Shown here one piece after another: positions 42,050 through 52,646 of a stretch of DNA of 64,000 nucleotides. The number at the start of each line of letters is the position of its first letter. Within the stretch, counting starts at the first letter, position 1. The stretch covers positions 124,001 through 188,000 of the forward strand of contig JARLJO010000004.1 in the NCBI GenBank assembly GCA_031291175.1, given 5' to 3'. The position numbers and the translations under genes are program-made. The notes beneath the pieces were generated by a model. The model ran no database searches. It saw nothing but the letters and a program-made list of their open reading frames with translations, and was not told where the DNA came from. The DNA is from Gammaproteobacteria bacterium (GTDB lineage Bacteria > Pseudomonadota > Gammaproteobacteria > DSM-16500).

Positions 42050-43303
42050 TTAGAAAGTTCCCTGTCTATCACTAGATCCTTCTTGCATTTTTTGGATGAC
42101 ACGATCCACGTTTTGAAATAAATTGATTTCTGCTGTTTTTTTCATAGCGGCGCTTTCAGTCATGATTTGTTGGATAATTTTTCGAGAATCGGCTTTCTCG
42201 ATATCCGTGTTGATATTTTGCCCGGTACAAATATAAGCAATCGGCATCTTGTAATTCATACTGATACTCACCGCTGGTGCGATACTAATGGATTCGTCTT
42301 GTTTTGTGAGAATGCAACCGCGTAGATTTGTCGAGATGAAAGCGCGCGCCACTTCATCTAAAATTTGTTCCTGCACATTGCAAGGCAACGTGAGGTAGGT
42401 TGAGACTTTTTCGCCTTGGCTTTCTAAAAAACTTAACAATTTAGCCACATTCACATGGTCACGCTGGCTTGCGCCATGCGTGTCGATCAAAATGAGTTTT
42501 TTATCTTTTAAGGCATGCAACGCGCCGGTCAATTCACTTTCCGTATTGGCATATTCCATATCGACATCAAAAGAAGTGCTGTAGTAACGTAAGTGATTCT
42601 TGCGCGCAACATCATTGTAATCTGTTGTAATGAAACCTAGCGATTTAGCGCCATAGCGTGAAATATAGCGTTTAGCTAGCTTTGCAATCGTTGTGGTTTT
42701 GCCGATACCAGTGGGGCCAATTAGCGCACAAATATTTCTTTGATCAATGAATTCTTTTTCTTCGGTTTCGATGTAGGATAATAATTTATTTTCGATTGCC
42801 GTATCAGTGATGCTGTCTGTTGACACACCCAATGTCATAAAATCTCTCACGAAGCGATTGGCAAATTGGCCCGTGATACTCAGCTTATTCAGATGATAAT
42901 GCAATACACTGCGCTGGATGGATTCCTGATTATCAAAATGCGGCGCATTCTCCAAGGGACGGCTTGTGATTTGATGAGAGAGTTTTTTGATATTGTCATC
43001 CATGAGTTGCAACTGGCTATTTAATCGTTCAATCATCTGATGATTCATCTCAGGTGGCGTTGGTGCAGCATTTTTATTGGCATTCAACACTGCGCTGAAA
43101 TCTTCAAAAAGAGGTGACTCTACTCTTTCCGCCTTTTTGCTATCGGCTTCGACTTGTTGATCCGCTGGAAGACCCGCCACTACCTCAACACTGCCGCCTG
43201 CTAACTGGCGAGAGGTATAAATCATGGCATCGGGACCCAGCTTTTCATAAATATCGGCCATGGCTTTTTGCATATTAATCGCAGTAAATCGTAATAGTTT
43301 CAT
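42050..43303 (-). CDS. flhF: Flagellar placement GTPase FlhF
   Basis: 417 aa. N-terminal basic/helical B domain, variable linker, then the SRP-type NG domain with G1 IGPTGIGKTTTIAKLAKRY near residue 196, G3 LILIDTHGASQRD and G4 GCILTKQDE. Sets polar flagellum position. With flhG it implies a polar flagellation pattern. Confidence 0.95.
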   Translation of the reverse strand: MKLLRFTAINMQKAMADIYEKLGPDAMIYTSRQLAGGSVEVVAGLPADQQVEADSKKAERVESPLFEDFSAVLNANKNAAPTPPEMNHQMIERLNSQLQLMDDNIKKLSHQITSRPLENAPHFDNQESIQRSVLHYHLNKLSITGQFANRFVRDFMTLGVSTDSITDTAIENKLLSYIETEEKEFIDQRNICALIGPTGIGKTTTIAKLAKRYISRYGAKSLGFITTDYNDVARKNHLRYYSTSFDVDMEYANTESELTGALHALKDKKLILIDTHGASQRDHVNVAKLLSFLESQGEKVSTYLTLPCNVQEQILDEVARAFISTNLRGCILTKQDESISIAPAVSISMNYKMPIAYICTGQNINTDIEKADSRKIIQQIMTESAAMKKTAEINLFQNVDRVIQKMQEGSSDRQGTF

Positions 43304-43315
43304 GTCTCATACCTC

Positions 43316-45412
43316 TTAGCCTATCCTTGCCACGACACTGAGTCGCCTATCATCCGGTATCTCGTTATGAGATAAAAAGTGCATATTCGGTATACCTGGC
43401 TTAAACAATTTCTCTAATAAACTTCTTAATTCGCTTGTCACTAAAATAATGGCTGGCATTGACTCTACTTCGCAGGTACGTACATATTCCAGTAACTTGG
43501 TATAAATACGTTCTGTTAAAGAAGGCTCCAACACTACCAGCTTGTCACCCGCTTCCTGGTTCTGCTGTATTGATTTATGCAATATCTGTGCCAAGTCGTT
43601 ATCCAAGACGGCAACCGGCAATTCTTTTTCATTACTGCATATACTGTAGACAATAAGATGCTTTAGCGCGACGCGGATATTCTCGACTAACGATTCAATG
43701 TCTTTTGATTTAGCCCAGGACTCTATCGTTTTTTCAGCGATTGTGCGCATATCAATAATAGGAATGCCCGATTGCAATAGCCGCTGCAACACCGTTACCA
43801 ACACATTCAAGGGCACACCCTGAGAACTGGATGTTAACGTTTCAACCAATTTTGGCCGCGTATTCATTAATCTGTTCAATAACTGCTGTACTTCGTCATA
43901 ACCTAACAAATGGCTGGCATTTTTACGAATCAGTTGGTTTAAGTGAGTGGCGACAACGGTACTGGCATCCACGACGGTATAGCCTAAGCCCTGAGCGTAT
44001 TGGCGTTGATCTGCAGCGATCCAACACGCATTCAGGCCGAAGGTAGGGTCTAGGCATTGAATGCCTGACAGCGCGTGTGTAATGTGGCCAGGATTGATCG
44101 CCAGATTCATATCGGGATACACTTCGGATTCGGCGATCACGACGTTTTTCAGGTAAATACGATAATGGGTAGCCGATAAATTGATATTATCTTTTACATG
44201 AACCGCCGGGATCAAAAAACCCAATTCATGCGAGAGTTTTTTGCGTACGCCTTTAATGCGATTAATTAGCAAACCATCTTTATTCACGCCAACTAAACTA
44301 ATTAAACTGTAACCAATCTCAAGTGCAATACTATCTGCCGAAAAGACATCATCCCAGTCAACATCTACCCCTTCAGCCTTGCGGGGCGAATCTAGCGTTG
44401 AGGTTTCATTATTCGCGAGTAAATTTGCTGCTTTTTGTTTATTTATCAAATTGTAGGTGACAAACATTGAAATGACCGCTAACAATAAAAAAGGTAAATG
44501 CGGCATACCAGGAATTAAAGCTAAAACAAATAAAATGACTGCCGTAATCAACAATGGCTTCGGATTACTAAACAACTGATTCATGGTCTGCTTACTGATA
44601 TCTTCTTCATTGGTCACCCGCGTTACCATAATGGCCGCCGAGATCGATAACAATAAGGAGGGAATTTGAGCGACTAAACCGTCACCGATGGTTAACAGCG
44701 AGAAGTTTTTCACCGCCATTTTTAAAACCATGTGATGCTGAAAAATCCCGATGACAATGCCACCGATCAAGTTAATGAATAAGATCAGCAAACCGGCGAT
44801 CGCATCACCACGCACGAATTTGCTGGCACCATCCATGGAACCGTAAAAGTCTGCTTCTTGCATCACTTCATTGCGTCGCTTTCTGGCTTCATCCAGCGTA
44901 ATAGTGCCGGAACTCAAATCAGCATCAATTGACATTTGCTTTCCTGGCATGGCATCCAACGTAAAGCGCGCACTCACTTCAGAAACACGTCCCGCACCTT
45001 TAGTCACCACGACAAAATTAATAATCATTAAGATGGCGAAAACAATCATACCGACCACAAAGCTACCACCGATGACCACCTCCCCGAATGCCCGGATCAC
45101 CTCACCCGCAGCACCAGGACCTGTGTGACCATGCAGCAATACGACACGGGTTGAAGCAATATTCAGTGTCAGCCGTAACAACGTCGTCACCAACAAAATA
45201 GTGGGGAAAATACTGAATTCCAACGGCCGCGATACATAAATACAAACCATCAAAATCACCAATGAAAGCGTGATATTAAAGGTGAATAACAAATCCAGTA
45301 AGAATGGCTTTAAGGGTAAAATCGTCATTAACAACATAGCGACGACTAAAATGAGAATCCCGAAGTTAAACTTGCGGATCTCTTTCAATTTAAATCTATT
45401 AGCAAAATCCAT
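43316..45412 (-). CDS. flhA: Flagellar export gate protein FlhA
   Basis: 698 aa. About eight membrane helices in the first ~330 residues, FHIPEP signature region (FTLDAMPGKQMSIDADLSSG), then the cytoplasmic domain forming the nonameric ring. Proton-driven export gate. Length normal. Confidence 0.97.
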   Translation of the reverse strand: MDFANRFKLKEIRKFNFGILILVVAMLLMTILPLKPFLLDLLFTFNITLSLVILMVCIYVSRPLEFSIFPTILLVTTLLRLTLNIASTRVVLLHGHTGPGAAGEVIRAFGEVVIGGSFVVGMIVFAILMIINFVVVTKGAGRVSEVSARFTLDAMPGKQMSIDADLSSGTITLDEARKRRNEVMQEADFYGSMDGASKFVRGDAIAGLLILFINLIGGIVIGIFQHHMVLKMAVKNFSLLTIGDGLVAQIPSLLLSISAAIMVTRVTNEEDISKQTMNQLFSNPKPLLITAVILFVLALIPGMPHLPFLLLAVISMFVTYNLINKQKAANLLANNETSTLDSPRKAEGVDVDWDDVFSADSIALEIGYSLISLVGVNKDGLLINRIKGVRKKLSHELGFLIPAVHVKDNINLSATHYRIYLKNVVIAESEVYPDMNLAINPGHITHALSGIQCLDPTFGLNACWIAADQRQYAQGLGYTVVDASTVVATHLNQLIRKNASHLLGYDEVQQLLNRLMNTRPKLVETLTSSSQGVPLNVLVTVLQRLLQSGIPIIDMRTIAEKTIESWAKSKDIESLVENIRVALKHLIVYSICSNEKELPVAVLDNDLAQILHKSIQQNQEAGDKLVVLEPSLTERIYTKLLEYVRTCEVESMPAIILVTSELRSLLEKLFKPGIPNMHFLSHNEIPDDRRLSVVARIG

Positions 45413-45432
45413 TTGTCATTTTCCTATTGATT

Positions 45433-46566
45433 TTATTCATCAAAAATGAGTTCTTCCGGTATCTTAAGATCTGACACATGATTTGGCGCTTGTCCATATC
45501 CTTGTTGATAGCTTTTTAGCTGATGCACATAAGAAAGCACAATCGCAACCGCCATATACAAATCGGGGTGGATTTCAGCGCCAATATTACCAGTATGGTA
45601 AATGGCACGTGCAAGCTCCGGCGCTTGATAAATTGGCACGGCGTTCGCAACAGCCAGTTGTCTGATTTGCTGAGCAATATAACCTTTTCCTTTAGCGACA
45701 ATTTTAGGTGCGCTATTTTTTTTATCATCATAACTGAGAGCAATGGCGTAGTGAGTCGGGTTAGTCACAATGACATCGGCCCTGGGTACTGTTGTATTTA
45801 GCTGCTGCCTTAGCAAGGAGTATTGTCTTGAGCGAATTTTACGTTTCACTTCAGGATTACCGTCAGATTCTTTGCTTTCGTCTTTCAACTCTTGCGTGGT
45901 CATTTTGATACGTTGTTGGTATTCAAAATAATGATAGATAATGTCAAAAATAACCACGACCACCAGCGCCATACAAATAACCACCGTGAACTTTTCAACT
46001 AAAGCGAAACCACCGTAAATAGCTCTTTTCGGATTAACCATTGCTAACTGATCAAAATAATGTTCATTATCAAAAATAAAAAAGAGCATGACCCCAAAAA
46101 TGATAATAACTTTAATTAATGCTCTGAGTACCTCAAGATATATGCGTTTGGATAAAATATTTTTGATGAATTTCGTGGGGTTTAATTTGTCAAATTTGAA
46201 CTCCACCGCAGACATTGAGAAGTTCCAACCACCGAACAAGAAGGGTGAAGCAAGCGCTGCAATCATCGACAGAATCAGTGCTGGCATAATGAGGATAAAG
46301 TTTTCAACAGCAAGCTTAGTAATAATTTTTCCCGGGAAATCCGGTTCGTGCAATACGTCTTTAATGGCAGCAAATGCCAGTTTAAAGTTATCTAAAAATT
46401 GACGCTCTAAAGGCTGGGATAAATAGATCAATGACAGAATGACCGTTAAAAAAACCAAACCACCGGATAAATCACGCGAACGCAACGTTTGCCCCTGCTT
46501 TCGTAGCTCCTCAATGCGCTTGCCACTCGGCGCGTGTTCTTTTTCTGATGCCGATTCTTCAGCCAT
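45433..46566 (-). CDS. flhB: Flagellar export switch protein FlhB
   Basis: 377 aa. Four N-terminal membrane helices and a cytoplasmic domain with the NPTH self-cleavage site near residue 267 (VIVTNPTHYAIALSY). Controls the switch from hook to filament export. Followed 20 bp later by flhA. Confidence 0.97.
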   Translation of the reverse strand: MAEESASEKEHAPSGKRIEELRKQGQTLRSRDLSGGLVFLTVILSLIYLSQPLERQFLDNFKLAFAAIKDVLHEPDFPGKIITKLAVENFILIMPALILSMIAALASPFLFGGWNFSMSAVEFKFDKLNPTKFIKNILSKRIYLEVLRALIKVIIIFGVMLFFIFDNEHYFDQLAMVNPKRAIYGGFALVEKFTVVICMALVVVVIFDIIYHYFEYQQRIKMTTQELKDESKESDGNPEVKRKIRSRQYSLLRQQLNTTVPRADVIVTNPTHYAIALSYDDKKNSAPKIVAKGKGYIAQQIRQLAVANAVPIYQAPELARAIYHTGNIGAEIHPDLYMAVAIVLSYVHQLKSYQQGYGQAPNHVSDLKIPEELIFDE

Positions 46567-46573
46567 ATCCGCT

Positions 46574-47353
46574 CTACTTCACTAATAGATCATGTAAATG
46601 CCCAAAACAATCTTGTATGATATTGGTCGCTTGCGTAATAAAAATAGGAAACGTGATGTAGGCGAATAACAAACCCAATATCAAGGTCATATTAATCCCA
46701 ATGGAAAACAAATTAAACTGCGGCGCAAATTTTGTCATGACCGCCAAGGCTAAATTGCAAAGCAACATGGCAATCACCAGACTAATGGACAATACAATTG
46801 CACCCGAGAAAATCACACCGGAATAATTGATTACCGCAGAAATCAAATCAGTAGGCACAAAACTTTGATAAACCGGCAACACAGAAAAACTGTCTACGAT
46901 CGTTTTTAACAAGTATAAATGCCCATTTAAATACAAAAAAATCAGCGCCGTAAAAATCATATAAAATTGCGTTAGATTTGAAATACTACCAAAACGTGGA
47001 TCCACCATACTCGCAAAACCCAATCCCACCTGCGTTGAAACAATTTGGCCATAAGCCACAAACACCTCAAATACCAAATTGACAATCAGACCGGCAATCA
47101 ATCCAATGAATAACTGAAACAATTCTTGCGTCAACATGCTTACGGAATAAAGATCAAAATTGATGGCTTTAACGGGATAGAGTAATACGACGTAAATGGC
47201 CAAAATACCCGAGAGTGAGATCACAATACGACCGGTAATCAGTTCGCGACGGAACAAAACAAAAATGGATAACATGGCAGATACTCTGGTAAAAACCAGA
47301 ATAAACGCCATTAAACGCTCATAAATCGTTGGAATTAAGCTAAATATATCCAT
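46574..47353 (-). CDS. fliR: Flagellar export protein FliR
   Basis: 259 aa, six or so membrane helices, with the family GLGFASMVDP segment. Part of the FliPQR export gate; fliP is not in this window. Eight bases before flhB and three after fliQ. Confidence 0.95.
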   Translation of the reverse strand: MDIFSLIPTIYERLMAFILVFTRVSAMLSIFVLFRRELITGRIVISLSGILAIYVVLLYPVKAINFDLYSVSMLTQELFQLFIGLIAGLIVNLVFEVFVAYGQIVSTQVGLGFASMVDPRFGSISNLTQFYMIFTALIFLYLNGHLYLLKTIVDSFSVLPVYQSFVPTDLISAVINYSGVIFSGAIVLSISLVIAMLLCNLALAVMTKFAPQFNLFSIGINMTLILGLLFAYITFPIFITQATNIIQDCFGHLHDLLVK

Positions 47354-47356
47354 ATA

Positions 47357-47626
47357 TTATCTAATGTAGGTTGGTAGGTGCATTAAATAACCTCTCATCA
47401 AGAGCACAAGCTTATTCATGAGCCACGGACTCAATGCAATTAGCAAAGTAAACATCACAATTAATTTAGGGATAAATGTAATTGTCATTTCATTCACTTG
47501 CGTTGCCGCTTGAATGATTGAAAGCGTTAAGCCCACAATCAAAGTCGGCAATGTGATAATGCATATTGCAATCACCGAATAATAAAGCATATCTTGCATC
47601 GCTAAAAACAAAGGAAAATCAGACAT
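47357..47626 (-). CDS. fliQ: Flagellar export protein FliQ
   Basis: 89 aa, two membrane helices and the conserved GLTLSIIQAATQVNEMTITF segment. Core export-gate subunit. Its start overlaps fliJ by 8 bp, a join that omits fliK-fliP. Confidence 0.95.
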   Translation of the reverse strand: MSDFPLFLAMQDMLYYSVIAICIITLPTLIVGLTLSIIQAATQVNEMTITFIPKLIVMFTLLIALSPWLMNKLVLLMRGYLMHLPTYIR

Positions 47627-48062
47627 GACTACCTCTCAGGCGCATCGTCGATGACAAATCATCCAAGCTGGTTTGCTCGGATTTTTCTATTTTTAAAGCT
47701 TTTGCCGCTTTTGCTTTTTCTTCAAAATGGCCCATGAGCTTGATCTTATGATCAATCGAAGCAATTTTACTGATAATGGAACTTTTAATTTTCATGAGCT
47801 TTTCAATTTCGACTTTTTCAATATCGATAATGCCATCAATTTTCGCTGTGAACATATCAATGTTTTTACTTAATGCCGGGATAGATTTACTTAATTTTAA
47901 ATTGTCTTGATGGGTGTATTCTTTTTTATACGCAGTGATTTTTTGAATGGTCGCTTCTCTTCTCGCAATCAGGTTATTCACTTTATGCATCTCGAAAACA
48001 AACTTTTTACGCTCAAGATCGTAAGATTTTTTGATGATTTGTATGTTCTTCAAATTTTCCAT
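47619..48062 (-). CDS. fliJ: Flagellar export chaperone/stalk FliJ
   Basis: 147 aa, almost entirely a charged coiled coil, start with GAGG 8 nt upstream. Identified mainly by position after fliI and by size; FliJ sequences are poorly conserved. It stimulates FliI and FlhA in export. Confidence 0.85.
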   Translation of the reverse strand: MENLKNIQIIKKSYDLERKKFVFEMHKVNNLIARREATIQKITAYKKEYTHQDNLKLSKSIPALSKNIDMFTAKIDGIIDIEKVEIEKLMKIKSSIISKIASIDHKIKLMGHFEEKAKAAKALKIEKSEQTSLDDLSSTMRLRGSHV

Positions 48063-48081
48063 TGTGAAGACCTCAGCTCAT

Positions 48082-49431
48082 CTATTTGACGAAAATATTT
48101 TTCAGTTGCATCAAACTGTCTTCCATACTGGCACTTTCGTTGACGCCTTGCATTAGAAATTGTTTTAATTCATCTTTACATCGGATCGCCTCATCAACCA
48201 CCCGATCAGCACCAGGTTGATACATGCCCACATTAATCAACTCTCGGTTTTGCATATAAGCACTGTAGAGCCTTTTAAACTCTGTCGAATAAATAATTTG
48301 TTCATCGCCAACAACCGTGGACATGACGCGACTGATAGACCGTTCAATATCAATGGCAGGATAGTGACCGGAATCCGCCAATGAGCGTGATAAAAAAATA
48401 TGCCCATCTAACAGCGATCTCACATGATCGCCTATAGGATCATTAATGTCATCACCTTCGATTAAAACCGTATAAAAAGCCGTAATGGATCCTTGGCCTA
48501 TCGTGCCAGTACCGGTGCGCTCGACTAACTGTGCTAGCTTCGCAAATACGGATGGGGTAAACCCTTTGGTTGCAGGCAACTCACCAATGGAGAGCGCAAT
48601 TTCGCGCTGAGCCTGCGCAAATCGCGTTAAAGAGTCTAAAATAAGCAAAACATCCTTGCCTTGGTCGCGATAATACTCTGCAATTGTTGTCGCCAGAATG
48701 GCGCCATTAACGCGATTTAAGGGCGACATATCGGCAGGCGAGGCAATCACGACAGATTTTTCTAAACCGAGCTTACCGAGACTTTCTTCAATGAATTCTT
48801 TTACTTCGCGACCACGTTCTCCGATCAAACCGACCACGACAACATCTGCCTTCGTAAAACGGGTGATCATGCCTAACAGTACACTTTTACCCACGCCGCT
48901 TCCCGAAAATATGCCTAAGCGCTGCCCTTTACTGACTGTCAATAATGCATTGATGGCCCTGATACCAACGTCCAGTGGCTCAGTGATGCGTTTTCTCAAC
49001 AGTGGATTAATCGGTTTTCCTTGTAATGAATAATATTCATCAGCCATGATGGAAGGGCCGCCATCAATCGGCACACCGTTTGCATCCAATACCCGACCTA
49101 ACAATCCCATACCTACTCGCGCTTTGTGCGCGCGTAATAGCGAGATAACCATAGAGCCGGGCTTAATACCATCCATGTTATCGTGAGCCATCATATATGT
49201 GATATTGTCAGCAAAACCCACGACCTCGGCATTCACAGACTGTTTATCGTTGACCGTGATTTTACAGATGGTGCCGATAGGCTCGGATATACCGACCGCT
49301 TCCATTTTCATACCAGAAATGCGCGTGATAGTGCCGGAGACAACGGCGGAAGGATTTTCTTCTACCGCCTGCGTTGTGCGGCTCAGTTGCTTTTCAACAT
49401 TTTTAGAATTAAGAATGTCACTCATTTTCAA
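48082..49431 (-). CDS. fliI: Flagellar export ATPase FliI
   Basis: 449 aa, F1-beta-like. Walker A FSGSGVGKSVLLG near 174, the GLIGERGREVKEF segment, Walker B LLILDSLTRFAQAQRE. Drives export with FliH and FliJ. Overlaps fliH by 14 bp. Confidence 0.97.
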   Translation of the reverse strand: MKMSDILNSKNVEKQLSRTTQAVEENPSAVVSGTITRISGMKMEAVGISEPIGTICKITVNDKQSVNAEVVGFADNITYMMAHDNMDGIKPGSMVISLLRAHKARVGMGLLGRVLDANGVPIDGGPSIMADEYYSLQGKPINPLLRKRITEPLDVGIRAINALLTVSKGQRLGIFSGSGVGKSVLLGMITRFTKADVVVVGLIGERGREVKEFIEESLGKLGLEKSVVIASPADMSPLNRVNGAILATTIAEYYRDQGKDVLLILDSLTRFAQAQREIALSIGELPATKGFTPSVFAKLAQLVERTGTGTIGQGSITAFYTVLIEGDDINDPIGDHVRSLLDGHIFLSRSLADSGHYPAIDIERSISRVMSTVVGDEQIIYSTEFKRLYSAYMQNRELINVGMYQPGADRVVDEAIRCKDELKQFLMQGVNESASMEDSLMQLKNIFVK

Positions 49432-50059
49432 CCTTCATTAATAAATCAATCCGCTCGCTTAAAATACCGCGCACTTCTGACGTATTGGATTTAATAATAA
49501 CATCACCATCCGTCAGCGTATTATCCACTTGTACCATGAGCTTAAGATGCGGGCCTGCCGCATCAATACGATCAAAATCCGCCTGAGAAACGAAAACATT
49601 CGTCAAGCCATTTTTTGACTGAATTAACTGATGCAGATCACCAATAATCGCTTTAATATTGGCAGCATCAAGCGTAATTTCCTTCTGAATAATACGGTGG
49701 GCCACTTTTTTGATGATGTCTTGGATCAGTAAAACCATGTCATTGTCGATATTAGCCAATGGATTCTGCAATTTTTCTAAAATGCGATTGACTGATTCGA
49801 TTTTTTTTTCATAGTCAACTTTAAGCAGAAATAATTCATCGTGGATTTTATCGGCTTCTGTTTTGCCAACAACAATTTCCGGTTCCATCTCGGGTACGTA
49901 TTCTTGTTGTATCTCTTCAGAAAAATCGCTGTCTTCGTTACTATGTATTTCTTCGATAAACATGTCGTCTTGCACATCCGTGTTTAACTCATCCACTTCG
50001 GGAAAAGACCATTCGGATATTTCTTCATTAATAAATTTTGGATCGCTTTTTGATGCCAT
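49418..50059 (-). CDS. fliH: Flagellar export regulator FliH
   Basis: 213 aa. Acidic N-terminal region (~1-75), a long helix, and a C-terminal domain with IVQKE-like RIIQKEITLDAANIKAIIG. Controls FliI. Position between fliG and fliI supports the call. Confidence 0.92.
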   Translation of the reverse strand: MASKSDPKFINEEISEWSFPEVDELNTDVQDDMFIEEIHSNEDSDFSEEIQQEYVPEMEPEIVVGKTEADKIHDELFLLKVDYEKKIESVNRILEKLQNPLANIDNDMVLLIQDIIKKVAHRIIQKEITLDAANIKAIIGDLHQLIQSKNGLTNVFVSQADFDRIDAAGPHLKLMVQVDNTLTDGDVIIKSNTSEVRGILSERIDLLMKVENE

Positions 50060-50067
50060 ATTTCACC

Positions 50068-51057
50068 TTAAAATATAACGTCATCATCGTGACGGGTTGA
50101 CAGCATGATTTTTTCTTCTTTACCCATCTTTTTCGCTAAAGCGATAATTTTTTTCTGCGCTTCTACGACACGAGATAATTTAACGGGACCTAATGATTCC
50201 ATCTCGTCTTTTAACAGTTCAGCCGATTTCACTGACATATTTTTCATAAACACACTCTTCACATATTCATCCACTCCTTTTAGAGCCAGTACCAAATCAT
50301 CATTTTTGATTTCAGCAAGCAATGTGCGCAAGCTCTTTTGATCCAACTTTGATAACCGCTCAAAAGGTAAAATCTTATCTTGCACTTGCTCTGCCAAGAC
50401 TTTATTGGATGCGCTTAAATCAGTAATGATTTCCATTTCAGTTTCACGATCCAAGTAAGACATAATATTAGCTGCTGCTTCGATGCCGTCAACCGTAATG
50501 ACGTTGTATCGCTCCTCGGAATCTTGTAATTGCCTCTCAAAGTAAGTGCCTAAGATTTCAATCGCATAAGTTGAGATGGGATTCATTTTGGTCATTTTTT
50601 TGATGATCAGACTCTGCGTTACTTTTGGTAAGGCTTTCACTACTGTCGTTGCCTTATCCGCATTTAAAGTGCTTAAAACCACAATAATGGCAGCAATGAT
50701 TTGTGGATGTTCGTCCTGGATGATTTCAGTGATATTCACTGCCGGCTCCGATTTCAACATTTCTATCCACTTACTAAAACCATTGTCTTCACCATCCACA
50801 CCTTGAAAGGTAAAAACAGAACTCAAGGAATTTTTAATGGTTTCACGCGACGATATATCAAGACCGGTAGTGTTATTGGATTCTTTGAAAAAAACATTTA
50901 ATGCCGACAATAAATCTGACTCACTGACACTATCAATTTCGTTAATAGCGTCCATGACGCGCTGTACTTCTTTTGGATTCATTGTTCTTAATATTTCTGA
51001 AGCAAATTTGTCCCCCATTCCTAAAATAATAATAGCCGCTGTTTTGATTTTATCCAT
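50068..51057 (-). CDS. fliG: Flagellar motor switch protein FliG
   Basis: 329 aa from ATG 51057, which gives MDKIKTAAIIILGMGDKFA and leaves two bases after fliF; an in-frame start at 51075 would overlap fliF. The EHPQ motif (QDEHPQIIAAIIVVL) and charged C-terminal torque helix are present. Forms the rotor C-ring with FliM and FliN, neither of which is in this window. Confidence 0.95.
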   Translation of the reverse strand: MDKIKTAAIIILGMGDKFASEILRTMNPKEVQRVMDAINEIDSVSESDLLSALNVFFKESNNTTGLDISSRETIKNSLSSVFTFQGVDGEDNGFSKWIEMLKSEPAVNITEIIQDEHPQIIAAIIVVLSTLNADKATTVVKALPKVTQSLIIKKMTKMNPISTYAIEILGTYFERQLQDSEERYNVITVDGIEAAANIMSYLDRETEMEIITDLSASNKVLAEQVQDKILPFERLSKLDQKSLRTLLAEIKNDDLVLALKGVDEYVKSVFMKNMSVKSAELLKDEMESLGPVKLSRVVEAQKKIIALAKKMGKEEKIMLSTRHDDDVIF

Positions 51058-51059
51058 GA

Positions 51060-52625
51060 TTATTTCCCAACCCAATTTTTAAGAACCGCTGCCACTTTGT
51101 TTGGATCTTGCGATGCTAATTCTTTTAATCGATTCATTTGTTTGACTTTTAATTCTTGCATCTCGGGCGTAATGAGATAGGAGTTCTCTTGATCTTCAAG
51201 ACTAATGACTGGAACAGGCGGACGCGCGACGGATTTCATGTAATTCGACATACGACGATACAGAATGATCAAGAAGAAAAAGCCGATTATCATACCAATG
51301 ATTTTTTTAACGGCGTCCCAAAACCAAGGTTGATTCCATGGACGTTGTTCAACTAATACTTCTGGACTCTTTTCTACATTAAAAGAGCTGTTGATAATAG
51401 TCACTTTGTCGCCTCTGGATTCAACATAACCAATGGTGGCTTTTACCAGCTCGGTCAACTTGTCTAGCTTCTCTTTATCTAACGGTTTTGAGGTAACCTT
51501 ACCGGTTTTGGGATCCACCTGGGTGTCATTGTCTACAACCACAGCCACCGACAAGTTAGCAATTTTTGCAAAATTTTGTTTCTTATAAGTAACAGACTTT
51601 CCTAATTCATAATTTTTAATACTTTCATTTCGACCTTGAGTACCGCCGCCACCCGCGTTATTCGCATTTTTTTCGGCGTCCGTTGTGGGTGGTGTATTGG
51701 ATAGTGAACCTGCAGGCCCTGAAGCGCCGCCCGAGCCAGACTGCTCGCTAACACTTTGTTCGCTACGAATCACTTTTTCATCGGGATTATATTGCTCTTT
51801 GGATTCTTCTTGTTGGGTGAAATCCACATCCGCATAGACTCTGACGCTAACCTTCCCCGCGCCTACGATGGGAACAATCATGCTTTCAATGCGTTTTTCA
51901 TAATAGTTCTGAATATTATTCTGATAGCTTAATTGTTCGGCGTTATAAACAGAATCCTGATCCATTGCATTAGAAAGGTAATGCCCATATTGATCTGTAA
52001 TAGCCACATTACGTGGATCAAGACCCGGAACGCTACCAGAGACAATCTGCACAATCGCGCGGATTTTTTCTTTGTCGCCACTTAGACCTGCGCCCATGCT
52101 TAATACAACAGACGCGGTAGGTTTGCCATTTTCATCAGCAAATACATTACTTTGAGGAATAGCAATATGCACTTTTGCGCTGGACACGCCTTCTATTGCG
52201 CTGATGGTTTTGGATAAATCATTTTCTAGCGCTCTGATATAACGAGCGTTTTCCATAAATTGACTGTTACCAATGCTGTTTTGATCATTTAAGAATGAAA
52301 AATTAAATCCATCGTCTTTTGCGACACCCGCAGCCGACAGTTTCACTCTAGCTAGTTGAATATCTTTGGCTGGAATCATGATGACACCGTCTTGGTCATT
52401 CATTTTATATTTGATGCCTGATTTCTCTAATGTATCCACAATCGCAGACATGTTTTGCGGCGTGACCTGATAATCGAGCGGCCGATATATTGGCTCTTGA
52501 ATCGACATATAGAGAACAATCCCAACGGCCACACCACCAGCAACACCTAAGATAAAAATCAGTTGTTTGACCATGGGTATTTGCAATACCGACTTCAAAC
52601 TTAAATTACTTATTGTTGATAGCAT
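51060..52625 (-). CDS. fliF: Flagellar MS-ring protein FliF
   Basis: 521 aa. N-terminal membrane helix (~20-42), ring-building motifs (YKMNDQDGVIMIPA, ALENDLSKTISAIEGVSSA), a Gly/Ser-rich loop near 295-335, second helix near 440-462 and a C-terminal FliG-binding tail. Twenty-one bases after fliE. Confidence 0.96.
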   Translation of the reverse strand: MLSTISNLSLKSVLQIPMVKQLIFILGVAGGVAVGIVLYMSIQEPIYRPLDYQVTPQNMSAIVDTLEKSGIKYKMNDQDGVIMIPAKDIQLARVKLSAAGVAKDDGFNFSFLNDQNSIGNSQFMENARYIRALENDLSKTISAIEGVSSAKVHIAIPQSNVFADENGKPTASVVLSMGAGLSGDKEKIRAIVQIVSGSVPGLDPRNVAITDQYGHYLSNAMDQDSVYNAEQLSYQNNIQNYYEKRIESMIVPIVGAGKVSVRVYADVDFTQQEESKEQYNPDEKVIRSEQSVSEQSGSGGASGPAGSLSNTPPTTDAEKNANNAGGGGTQGRNESIKNYELGKSVTYKKQNFAKIANLSVAVVVDNDTQVDPKTGKVTSKPLDKEKLDKLTELVKATIGYVESRGDKVTIINSSFNVEKSPEVLVEQRPWNQPWFWDAVKKIIGMIIGFFFLIILYRRMSNYMKSVARPPVPVISLEDQENSYLITPEMQELKVKQMNRLKELASQDPNKVAAVLKNWVGK

Positions 52626-52646
52626 AGTGGTAGTCCAATTAGGTTA

